DNA of 64,000 nt from Dichotomocladium elegans (taxonomy: Eukaryota; Mucoromycota; Mucoromycetes; Mucorales; Lichtheimiaceae): assembly GCA_025716815.1 (NCBI GenBank), contig JAIXMN010000017.1, positions 744,001-808,000 of the forward strand. Direction: 5' to 3'. Below are positions 35,353 to 46,200 of this stretch, piece after piece. The notes below the pieces were generated by a model. It had not been told where the DNA came from. It saw nothing but the letters and a program-made list of their open reading frames with translations, and ran no database searches. Numbering within the stretch: position 1 is the first letter of the stretch; the number at the start of each line of letters is the position of its first letter. A program made the translations under genes and the position numbers.

Positions 35353-37654
35353 CTAGTTAATGGCGTAGCAGAACTTCAGGGTAGACGACATTAGGCGTTG
35401 TATGGATGTCATTGGTCCCATCCATAGGAACGGATGTAGGTTCCTTGGGTCCGTCGTACGTGAGAGAGCCACATATAATTGCCCATGAGAAAACACAGGC
35501 TCGTGGATGGCCATCGCAAATGCAGGGCGGACTGAGAATTCGTGGCGGTAGAGAGTAAAAGGCAGCTCGCCTTCACTGGAAGACAGCGGAATACTAGGAA
35601 GAAAGAGCTCTGAGCTTTCAGTGTTTTGTGCTAAGAGTCTGACACCAACACAGTCGTCCAGAAGCGTTGTGACAAAGAGCTTATTCCCATTGCAAAGCCC
35701 TGCATCTGGGTCGAGGTTCCGCAATAAATCCAGTGGCATCCCGACTTTTAGCTCCAGACGATGAGGAGGAATCCCTGGACAGTCAAGAGAATTGAAGAAC
35801 TCTGGGGGATACTCTCCTCTGGCGGCAGCTGAGTCATCGTCTTCGAGAACGCGATCGTTCGAGCTATACTGTACAGCTTCACCGGGGAAGATCTCGAATG
35901 TCTACTGGTTGATCGCATCCACATCAGAGTTTTTGGCAGCAAGGACGGCGCCGTCCAGGAACTGAAGTGCTGGTGCATTTGGGAGACGAATGTCGGGATA
36001 AACAGCAAGGATTAAATCCATGCTTATCGCTCTGAATGACCCACTCTGGAGGGATCTGAATGCGCTGATCATGTGGTGGTTCGGCTGCCACCAACGGCAA
36101 GGATGAATTCAGCAAAGTCAGCAGCATCAACACCAGCATTTCGTACACGCATGTTGATTGTCAGTGGGAGGATGCGAACATCCCTCCAAAAAGAAGCTGA
36201 TTGGACTGTTCCAGCAAAAATCTCGGAACGGTTTCCCTTTTTGATAACTGGAAGCAGCCGACGAAAGTCCCCACCGAACACGACAACATTACCACCGAAA
36301 GGAACACTTTGCAGGCAGGATTGCTTGCGCCCATTATATCTCTAAGCGTCTTGTCGACTGCCTCGAAATTGTACTTGATGCTCATGACCGCTTCATCCCA
36401 GATGATTACAGAAGCTTCTCGTATGAGATGGGCATGCGAACTGGTGAGGCTGATATGGCAGTTGCTATTCCCGTCGGCATTCAATGGGATCTTGAAACGA
36501 CTATGCGCAGTCCGACCACTGTGGAATACGATGGCAGCAATTCCAGAAGAAGCAACGGGCAAAGCAATCTGCTGCTGGGAGCGCACGTAGCTCAAAAGAG
36601 CCTTGAAAACCTGAGATTTTCCTGTACCACCAGGACCATCTAGAAAGAAGATATAAGGAGCAGGAAGGCAGGCAGATTGGTTTCGGATTTCAGTAATGAT
36701 GGTATCATAAGCAGCTCGCTGATCGTCATTGAGCGTAATTACCAAGTTCGTATTGGTAAGCAACTGGTCCTCAGCAGGGTATTCAGCAAACTCGGCATGG
36801 GTAAGTGCGTGCACAGGCAGGACGTCCTCGTAAAGCGTTGACAGATATTCCTGAGGCAAGGAAGGATAATCCGACAGTCGATGTCCTGCGGCCTGTAACC
36901 ATGCATCGATGTCGCCAAGGGTATGCTGGTATATCTGGTCAATGTCTGCTTGCTCCGGATCTTGTTCATTCTGCAACTGCTTATCCCGTCTGAGCTGAAA
37001 GCAACAATCATCTGCCATCCTCTCACGATGATTGTCCCACAACTGCAGAGAGTCGGCAGGTGAGCAGTACATCAGGATGCAGGTGAAAAGTCTGCGTAGG
37101 GATGCTGATGATCCGGTGAGCGATGACTCAGTCATGGCAGAGCTCCATTCGTCATCAGACTCCAAATAACCACATGCAAGTGCTGCTGCCTCGAATGTCA
37201 GGTCCGGTGTATCATCGCCATTAGTAAGCAGAGCATCGAAACTTATTGGACCTGGGATACAGAGCAAAAGCAAACGAAGACAGTAAAGGAGCATGTTAGA
37301 AAGCCCCACTGAATAGATGCATGGTACAACATTGGCAATTTCGTTTCTAGCTCATCGTCTCCACTGGTGGTTCTGATGGTCCCATATGTAATGGTAAGGA
37401 ACATCCGAGTAGCGGAGGGTGCACGCGAATTCATCGTGAGTGCAGAGAGCAAAGAAGCCGAGGAGTGTTGTCCCTGTTGCTGCTTCTTGCCTTACAGCGT
37501 CGTACTGTTCTCGTGACATTGATGCGCGAAATGTCACAAACTGCACAGACAGAAGATGTATCTGTACGCGCACAACCGGTGGATCATGCATGTGCAGATC
37601 GAATTTGAGGGTGTAATAGTCAAGGTTAAACATAAAAATAGGGATAGGTGACAT
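35353..37654 (-). pseudogene. Helitron Pif1-like helicase, frameshifted
   Basis: Superfamily-1 helicase of a Helitron. Walker A DGPGGTGKSQVFKALL and the following IALPVASSGIAA are intact. The Walker B-type VIIWDEAVMS follows. A one-base frameshift near 36300 moves the frame to VVVFGGDFRRLLPVI. Another shift or stop near 36070-36140 breaks the C-terminal half. The last part, 35739-35353, reads LDPDAGLCNGNKLFV and HGQLYVALSRTTDPRNL. The N-terminal ORF at 37654 begins in VPYHYIWDHQNHQW, just upstream of the helicase. Lesions make it non-functional. Confidence 0.75.
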
Positions 37655-37791
37655 ACAACAAAATAGGAGACAGACAAATCAGAGACAACATTACCGCAGG
37701 ACAACCACTCATATAAATATCCCTACAAGTAATACAAATAAATAGCAGTTCTAATTCTATCTACGTCCATCACACTTGGTGAAGAAGCAAA

Positions 37792-39185
37792 ATGAATCCC
37801 ACCGACCACCCGTCCAGCCCTCAGCATGCGAGGGATAAAAACCCTAGCCATGGTAACCCCCCACCTAACCCATATGCCTTCGAGTTACACTTGCCACCGC
37901 AACCGTCTAGCCAGTTCGGAGATGGTGGACCAGCTGCGTTTTCTAGACCTACTGCTGCAAGAGATACAGTGTGGTGAACATTGATCCGTGTTAGAGAACT
38001 TAGCCGGTTTCACATCACTATCGCCGTTATCCTGAAACTAAGACAATGATGAATTTGACACATTGATGTTCAGGGACCGATATTTTCATATCCGCTTGCG
38101 TGACAGGACAATCGCACCTATCAAAGGTACCTCCTCTACCCAGGATCCATCACTGGTCATGAAGAGGACAATAAAAAGAGAATGCTCTCATCCGATACGT
38201 CCTAACAGGATTAAGCACTTACATCGCCGTTCTAATAGAATTATTATAAAAGAGAGTTATTTTATTTTCAGGAATAAACATCAACCTCAAAGATACTTTT
38301 CTAGTTGTCTTTTTCATTTCTCTCTAACCCATCCATCTCATACAGCGACTGGCGGACATAGAATGATGGTCCTGAATGAACTCCTGGAGTCCATCCAACT
38401 CCAGACTGACGTTATGGTACAAGCCTTGGCTCGCCGCGACGAGACCGAGAGACAACAAGCACTGCTATTCCAACAACAGGCTCCCGCATTTGCGGTGCAG
38501 CAAGAGCAGCTGGCGAAATGGGCAAAACAGAGGGACGACGAATGGAAGGCATACACCCAACAGCGGGAACGCCAATATGAGAACGCAATCACACAGCTCT
38601 CCACAAGCATACACAGTCTATATGAAGATGCAAAAAATCCAACACCTGGAAAGGAGTCGCCTACTCTAAAAGCGAGATTAGGATCTCTAATCGATATATT
38701 AGAGCGGCGGGAGAACATAGAGTCAGATACAGTAGAACAAGGCAAAGGCTATCCCCAAAACACTGACTCATAACCCCTGCATCACCTCCTCCGGCTCAGA
38801 ACACAACTGGAGAGAAACCACTCAGAACTTAACAAGAACGATATGACAACTCCAGCAGGTAACAAATGAAGCATCACGAACAAGATCACGGACAGCCTGA
38901 GAATACCAGACAGTGGCCCAAGACACCATATCAGACACGTCAGGGAGCCAAGACAGATGGGATACCACCCCACTAAATGGCCGCTGACATCATGGGAGAA
39001 GGGGAAGTGATACTTAATCAGAATACCGCCGAAGTAGTTCCGGTCCGTCGCCGACGAATGGATACACCAATATTTAAAGGAACAACCAACGAAAGCACAC
39101 ACACCTGGTTACGAACTTTCGAAAAGTCAGACAGTACAATCGTTGGAAGGAGGAGGATCTATGCGACGAATTCATGGTCTGTGTA
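37792..39185 (+). pseudogene. gag of retroelement A, split by a solo LTR
   Basis: The N-terminal frame MNPTDHPSSPQHARDK runs to ARDT at 37969 and resumes after the solo LTR as ATGGHRMMVLNELLES. It continues with a Gln-rich coiled-coil (ALLFQQQAPAFAVQQEQL) up to a stop at 38773. A later frame from 38977 (NQNTAEVVPVRRRRMD, IFKGTTNESTHTWL) matches B's capsid region and ends in a frameshift. Not functional. Confidence 0.65.
37970..38340 (+). repeat. solo LTR of the element C family
   Basis: 371 bp, starting TGTGGTGAAC and ending CATCTCA. It is alignable over its full length with both LTRs of element C but has several substitutions. Flanked by 5-bp duplications TACAG (37965-37969 and 38341-38345). 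Removing it rejoins element A's gag in frame (ARDT-ATGGH). Confidence 0.92.
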
Positions 39186-39287
39186 ACAGTACAGGCACTG
39201 TTGTGCGAGTACTTACAAAGAGCGTCTGATATACAGCATGGAGGAAGCGCGAATGCGACGAGAAGAACGATGATTATAATAATACAA

Positions 39288-39371
39288 TGTGGGGATGCCC
39301 GACATCACAGGGCATCCTTGTTTATATAGTAAACAGTAGCGGGGTAATTACAGTGGTATACATATAGGATC
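39288..39371 (-). repeat. LTR of element E, outer part (split by element B)
   Basis: Starts TGTGGGGATGCCC in plus sense. With the other part (50504-50622, ending GTAATCTGTCACA) it makes an LTR of about 200 bp, TG...CA on both strands. The last five bases (GGATC) are the target duplication of element B. Confidence 0.7.
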
Positions 39372-39539
39372 TGTAATAGTTTAACCAAAAATATATAGAT
39401 ATAATCATCACCAACATTTATCCCATATTACAATTTATCAAGAAATGCCAGCATCACTAATTTAGTAATCCATATAAATAGCAGTAGTATTTATACAAAT
39501 AGACGGGAGTTCTATTTCGTACACACGCAATCCATTACA
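39372..39539 (+). repeat. 5' LTR of element B
   Basis: TGTAATAGTTTAACC...CCATTACA. Matches 50330-50498 with few differences. Confidence 0.9.
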
Positions 39540-39557
39540 ATTGGTGGAGAAGCTAAA

Positions 39558-41787
39558 ATGAATCCCACTGACTACCCATTCAGCTCTCAGAGTACCGGCG
39601 ATCAGACCCCAGAACAGCGTGACCGACCGCATAACCCGTATGCATTAGAGGCACACATACCACCACAACCACTTGCCCAGTTTGGGGTCGGTGGATCACC
39701 AGCAATTTCCAGTCGCTCAACACATGGTGATATGATAACCGGCGGGCATGGTACGATTGGTCCCGATAGACCTCCTGGAGACTATTCAGCTCCAGACCAA
39801 CATATTGGCACAGGCCCTAACACGACGCGAAGAATCGGACCACCAACAAGCGGCATTGTTCCAACAACAGGCGGAAGCCTTCGCAGCGCAGCAAGCCCAG
39901 CTGGCGCAGTGGGCCTGACAGAGGGACGAAGACTGGAAGGCGTATACCAAGCAGAGGGAACGTCAGTATGAGGGTGCGATTACGCAGCTCTCTACGAGCA
40001 TCCATAGCATCTACGAGGACGCATGGTATGCAACCCCAGGCACGGAGTCACCAACCCTGAAGAAGAAATTAGGGTCCTTAATTGACATTCTCGAACAGCG
40101 GGAGGCGAAGGAGGTAAATCGATTTGAGCAAAACGAACGACAACCTCAGGACAGCAGGCAGGCACCAGCCACAGTGGATACCACATGGGTGGAAACGATC
40201 CAAAGCTTAACTAGGGCGTTGCAAAGGATGCAGCAACCAGCGACCGCAGCAGAAGCGACAACGAATCAGACACGACGAGGACGTCAGGCAAGAGTATCCG
40301 ACGACTTATCAGATTCAGAGAGCAGTCGGGAACGGTGGGAAACCCCGCCGCTAATGGCCTCCGATCACCTAGACGAGGAGGGACCCGTACTGAACCAGAA
40401 TAGCGATGAAATAGTGCCGGTTCAACGACGTCGAATGGACCCTCCCATCTTTAAAGGCACAGCTAACGAAAACGCACACACCTGGTTACATACCTTTGAA
40501 AAAGTCGGCCAGTACAATAGATGGAAGGAAGAAGACTTATGTGATGAATTCATGGTATGCATGCAGGGACAGGCTACTCACTGGTATGATAGCCTGCCCG
40601 AAAGCACTCGCAACGACTACAACACCATGATAAGAGCCTTTCTGAGCCATTTCGGCGGCGACCAGGAGGACATCGCACTCCAGGAACTTCCAAGCATGCA
40701 GCAAAACAACGAGAGCATGGTCACGTTTGGCGCTCGGTTTAAGGTGGCATTGCAGAGGATCGATCCAAACATGCCAGAACGACTTAAACTATACATGTTT
40801 GGCCTACACATCCGAAAGGACGTAAGGAGAGAACTGGCGCGGAGCAGGTCAAGAACTTTAGACGAGGCGATCCAGTATGCGATCCACATGGAACGGGAAG
40901 AAAAGAATGCAGACTTCCAACTCTCCGGGAGAGCGCGGATGCTGCCGTTAGCCCCACTCATGCTGACCATGCCACCATCTCAACCACCGACCAAGGTGGA
41001 TATGGCTACGCCAATGGAAGACGTCCAAATGAATCTCCAGCGGTACAGAAAGGGGAAGCCACAAGCAATTAAAAAGGACAAAAAAGGAGGTAAAAGAGGC
41101 AAGGAATGCTTCAAGTGCGGAAAATTAGGGCACTATGCACGAGACTGCTGGTCGAAAAACAGCAACGGACAGACAGCAACAACAATAGAGAACAGGGTTC
41201 AGAGCAACTCAGAAGCGGACAACTACGAGGCTCCAATGTTTGCGTACCTGGAACAAAACGCACAAGCAGTAACCAACGAACAGGCAGTAAGCCAGATCAC
41301 AGCATTAAGATTCAACGTCCGAATCAAACTGGGAGACTGTGAACTGGATGCATTAGTGGACACGGGAGCCGAGGTTACGTCTCTGGACGAAGAAACAGTC
41401 AGGTGCGCAGGTTTAACTACCTCTCCGGCAACACATCTTCGAATACGATACAGAAACAATTCCATGACGATATCCACATCAGAAGTACAAACAGCGATCA
41501 GCCTCCAGGGACAACAATTCCCTATTACTTTCCGAGTGGTGGAACAACAGAATGTTAAGGTGATCCTTGGCATGGATTGGATGGTAGGACTGGGGATTTT
41601 ACTGGACCCAGACACAAAAAGCTTGATCCCGAAGAACATGACGAGAAACATGGTCCACGTCAACTCGGCCGTCACCATCCCGGCAACCATACCAGAAGAA
41701 ATTAGGGATTTCATGATAAGCAGACCACAACTATATACGGACCAGGACACCCAAACCCACACGCGCGCCGATAGTACACCATATTGA
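39558..41787 (+). pseudogene. element B gag and protease, broken near the N-terminus
   Basis: The opening frame (MNPTDYPFSSQSTGDQ) shifts near 39830. The continuing frame, with the Gln-rich coiled-coil, has a TGA stop at 39916-39918. From 40174 a 537-aa frame is intact: capsid (IFKGTANENAHTWLHTF, FLSHFGGDQEDIALQEL), CCHC zinc knuckle (CFKCGKLGHYARDC) and aspartic protease (ALVDTGAEVTSL, VILGMDWM). The frame ends at 41787; pol continues in another frame. Confidence 0.8.
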
Positions 41788-42789
41788 CACCGGAAACGCC
41801 GCACCCGTGTATGTACCGAATCCACGACGTTCACTGGCAGAAAAGAAGGCCATTGACGACGAAGTACACAAGATGCTAAGGAAGGGCGTCATTGAACCAA
41901 GCAACAGCCCGTGGTGCTCACCTCTGGTACTGGTACCCAAAACCGATGGGTCACTAAGGTTCTGCGTAAATTATAAGCGATTGAATGCGGTGACGAAGCG
42001 GGATACATTTCCGTTACCAAGGGCCGACGATCTACTAGATCGATTAACGAATGCGACGATATTCACCTCCTTAGATCTGCAATCCGGTTACTGGCAAATT
42101 CCCATGGCAGAAGGAGATAAATGCAAAACAGCATTTCGGACAGACGAGGGGCTCTGGCAGTTTAAGGTACTCCCTTTTGGGGTTACTAATGTCGTATCCA
42201 CCACTATTTTCTTACCTAACAGCAGTGTCCCTGGATTATACGGGACATCAACACTTTGTTTCACTCTTCGAGCGCCGTTATCATAATTACTCTCGCACTA
42301 TCCGGATTCATAATTTATATCCCGGACCTGTCTCAGGACGCAGTTATAATCACAAGGGTAAATGATGAACTTCTTTATCAACCTTTTAACTGGTCCACCG
42401 TCCCGGGAGACCGCCTAGATGATTATCCACACCCAGCCTCCAGGGTGACCGTTTTGATAAGCACTTCTTATAAATAGGCCCATTATTGGCACTTAATAAA
42501 AAACAATCCTTTTGCGAGTCTCACAGAATCATATTCTGTCTCTTTTTATTCTTAAAACCCCTTGATTCCACAACTAACGGTCCTGCGAGCTTCGTTCGCC
42601 TCATGCAGTTCGTCTTGGGAGGATTGACATATGCCACAGCATACCTGGACGACGTGTTGATCTTCTCGACCAGCAGGGAAGACCACCAGAAACATGTCAA
42701 GAATGTTCTCGAAACACTGGCCAAGTGGAACCTCAAACTCAACCTGAGCAAATGCAAGTTTTTCAGACCTGAGGTCAAGTTCCTGGGAC
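41788..42789 (+). pseudogene. element B reverse transcriptase, split by a solo LTR
   Basis: RT fingers and palm: EVHKMLRKGVIEPSNSPWCS, SLRFCVNYKRLNAVT, TSLDLQSGYWQIPM and KVLPFGVTN up to 42189. After the solo LTR it resumes GPASFVRLMQFVLGGL and reaches the active-site box YLDDVLIFS. It ends KFLGLR at 42794, where element C is inserted. The two insertion points rejoin in frame exactly. Confidence 0.85.
42190..42572 (+). repeat. solo LTR of a third retrotransposon family inside element B RT
   Basis: 383 bp, starts TGTCGTATCC and ends ATTCCACA. Flanked by ACTAA (42185-42189 and 42573-42577). Deleting the LTR and one ACTAA restores GVTN-GPASF of the RT. It contains a TATAAATAG-like box and an AATAAA-like motif. 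Confidence 0.9.
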
Positions 42790-42794
42790 TACGG

Positions 42795-43165
42795 TGTGGT
42801 GAACATTGATCCGTGTTAGAGAACTTAGCCGGTTTCACATCACTATCGCCGATATCCTGAAACTAAGACAATGATGAATTTAACACATTGATGTTCAGGG
42901 ACCGATATTTTCATATCCGCTTGCGTGACAGGACAATCGCACCTATCAAAGGTACTTCCTCTACCCAGGATCCATCACTGGTCTTGAAGAGGACAATGAA
43001 AAGAGAATGCTCTCATCCGATACGTCCTAACAGGATTAAGCACTTACATCGCCGTTCTAATAGAATTATTATAAAAGAGAGTTATTTTATTTTCAGGAAT
43101 AAACATCAACCTCAAAGATACTTTTATAGTTGTCTTTTTTCATTCTCTCTAATCCATCCATCTCA
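42795..43165 (+). repeat. 5' LTR of element C
   Basis: TGTGGTGAAC...CATCTCA, 371 bp. TATAAAAG near 43070 is a candidate TATA box. TCAAAGATA at 43112-43120 is complementary to TATCTTTGA at 43170-43178 just past the LTR. Confidence 0.95.
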
Positions 43166-43208
43166 TTTTTATCTTTGAAAACCTTTGTTTTTCCTACCTG
43201 ATCCCACC

Positions 43209-46200
43209 ATGTCTGACATCATCCCGACCACCACCACTGAACTTACCAAGGAGTCCAACATGCACGAGGAGCGTGTCCCAGAATGCCAGGATGAAGATAC
43301 GCCCATGCAAGACAAGGAAGAAGACCCCAAGCAGCGAGTGCTCACACTCGAAACGTATGCTACGGAGCGCATACTCACGCCCGCCAACACAGAGTCGATT
43401 CTCCGCACCCGCTTGCAACAGGTGTACGAGAAATACATGTCCTCAGTAGGCGAACCAGAAGAAGAGAGGGATCGTTTGCGTCAAGAACACAAGCAAGCAC
43501 TGGATGACCTAAAAATGTTCCAGAATACAAGAGATGCCCTTCGACCCCGCAATGCCAAAACGGCACATAACCAACAAACCTTGGTGCCCAAGGAGCTTCC
43601 CGCGTTGCAATTCCGTGGCGGTCCAGTGCGCAACACCGGCAAACCGGTGCACGAGTCAGTGCGTGCGTTTACAGAGGCGTTCGAGGCACAACTGAGGAGC
43701 CACGGCCTGTCTATGGACGAGCATTGGGAACGACTCTTCTGGTTGTGTCTTGACCAAGGACAAACGATGTGGTTCCGCCGTGAGTTGGCAGACAAGCACT
43801 ACACCTGGGAGCAAGCTTGTAAGGTGATACACAAGGAGTATGGCAACCCCTACCATGCTTATATCAAGCGACACGAGCTGTACTCCAAAAGGTACAGGAA
43901 TGGCCAGTCGGTGCGACTATACACAGAGCAGTGGATTGCATTGGCAACAGAAGCCAGCCGTCAGCAAGGACCCGACCTAACCTTCGATTTTGTGTCATCC
44001 TTCCCACGATACATCCGAGACAAGATCCACCCCGTCATGGCGCAGCGTTATGGAACGTTGCTGCCTGCAGACATCATGGAAATGGCGCAACTGGTGGTTT
44101 CGACACTCGGCGAGTACATTGAAGGAACAGAAGAACAGGACGGACCTGACGAGGTGTACGAAATGCGCGAGGTTAGCAGTAAGAAGCGTCGCTTGGTGCA
44201 GAAAACACACAGCCAACCCAAGTACGGCGATTGCCCAGTTCATCCAAAGGGCAGACATTCCAAGGCCGACTGCAGCATCCTCCAGCAACAAAGGCAGTTA
44301 GTACAACAACAACTGCAACAGAGCAAACGTGGTAAATACACCGCGCAGCCTGATCAACATACCTCCAGCAACCTTTGCCGCTATTGCAAGAAGGTACCTT
44401 ATACACAAGGACACACCTGCCAGGAATACTTCGAGGCAAGAAAAAAGGTTAAGACACCTATCACAAATCGATCCATGCGTGTTAAGGTTGGACACACCCC
44501 TGCAAACAACACAGCTCACAAGCTGTCAGACCGTGACGAGGCTATTCTGCAGGAAATCCTTCCTGTCCGTTTGGAAGAATTGGACATAACGAGTAAGTAC
44601 ACTCTGCGTTCAACACATATATCACACATCCCAAGCGATGATGACTCACTGCTGATTCCTATCATGGTACAGAATGAACAAACACTGGGCCTCTTTGACA
44701 CAGGTGCTAGTAGATCGTTTATCACACCATCTTTCATCGAAAAGCTAGAATCAGAACGCAGTATCATATTTAATAAAAAAGCAGTGCACAATATCTCTGT
44801 CTCTCTGGCTCAACGAGATAAAACAGCCGACTTACTTGGCTTGGTGACCGACGTCGCGATAACCTACAATGGCAAGCATTTCAAACATGATTTTTACATC
44901 TTGGAACTTGAAGGTGATGCACCCGTGACAATTGGTCTTGATTTAGCACGCAAAATGGGAGTTGGTTTCACTGGTTTGGTTCTCTCATGGAACACGCAAC
45001 CAAAGAACAAGGAAGAAAAGGTGAACGACACGCCTGAACCCAATAATTCTCCTTATGGTACAAACACGGAACGTAAAAATTTCTTCTCCGTTGTACAACC
45101 AACCATTGAGGATAACAAACAAATCCCAAAGAACTCTTTCTGTACGGTACCGGAATCAGTCGTCCGCATCGACACGCCAGAAGGTGTAGTATCTCACCGT
45201 GCACAATATCCTTTGGCACTAGCATATAAGGAAATCATTGATAAGCAGATACAAACATGGTTGGAAGATGGCACCATAGAACCTGCACCTGTCAACACAA
45301 TGTGGAACAGTCCACTTACGCTAGCACCAAAAAAGGATCTCTTTGGTAATTACACTGATAAACGGCCATGCCTTGATCCTCGACACATCAACAAACTGTT
45401 GGTCCAACCGGATCGTCATCCGCTTCCATTAATCAAGGACATTTTTCATATGCTGCAAGGCTCTACAGTTTTTACAACTCTTGACCTAAAAAGCGCATTT
45501 CACCGCTTTGAAATTTATGAGCCACACAGACAAAAGACAGCATTTAAGCCGCATGGTCATATACAATATCAATTCCGAGGCTGTCCCTTTGGACTCAAGC
45601 CCATATCCTCTATTTTTCAGCGTACCATGAACATCATTTTCCATGATCTCCCTTTTGTCACCACATTCGTGGACGATATCATTATCTTCTCTAAGGGACT
45701 GGATGAACACGCTCAGCACGTCGCTACAGCAATTAAAAAGCTCACCGACGTAAACCTCATTCTGAATCCGGATAAGTGCCATTTCGCACAACGCTGCGTT
45801 TACCTCCTAGGCTTCTGCGTGTCTGAACAAGGCATCGGGCTAGACCCTCGCAAAGTCAGCAATATACAGGAGTGGCCTACACCTCGCACGGGTAAAGACA
45901 TCCAACGATTTCTCGGAGTGATTAATTATTTCCGTGAGTCCATACCCAAGTGTGCGGACCTCACTGCACCCCTGGACTGTCTGCGTTATGCAGGGGACCT
46001 GGGTAACAAATGGACCAGTCATGAGCAAGCGACTTTCAACCGCTTAAAACAGGTTTTGCTGGATGCACCCATCCTTCGCTACCCTGATTTACGACACCCT
46101 TTTCAGGTTGCTACTGACGCATCCAACGTCGGTATTGGTGCTGTCCTTTACCAAGTCATTGATAAAGAAACACGGCATATCGCTTTCATGGCTAGAGCTC

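Larger units (their letters stand above)
35065..37654 (-). mobile_element. Helitron, 5'-truncated, decayed
   Basis: The minus-strand 3' terminus reads ...GAAGGCTAG|T, i.e. CTAG followed by T as Helitrons leave. It is preceded by a G/C-rich hairpin and a long structured stretch. Upstream is a Pif1-type helicase relic. The Rep (HUH) half is absent: the sequence stops near 37654, where retroelement A begins. The 3' layout resembles that of the second Helitron at 53298-58327. Confidence 0.65.
37655..39287 (+). mobile_element. Ty3-type retroelement A, relic (LTR fragment plus gag)
   Basis: Related to element B. The leader GGTGAAGAAGC plus ATGAATCCCACCGAC is nearly the same as B's sequence just after its 5' LTR. 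The region before about 37781, ending CCATCACA, is probably the 3' part of its LTR. The gag is interrupted by a solo LTR and by internal deletion, then stops at the LTR of element E (39288). Confidence 0.6.

Noticed and set aside
38063..38773. Long reading frame starting MMFRDRYFH, recurring at 42888 and 48172
   Set aside because: The shared N-terminal part is the LTR of element C read as protein. It recurs because the LTR is repeated, and the tail differs with each flanking sequence.
39367..39371. Treating the two LTR-like halves beside element B as unrelated sequence
   Set aside because: The halves form one TG...CA unit once B and one GGATC copy are removed, and element E's purine tract abuts it.
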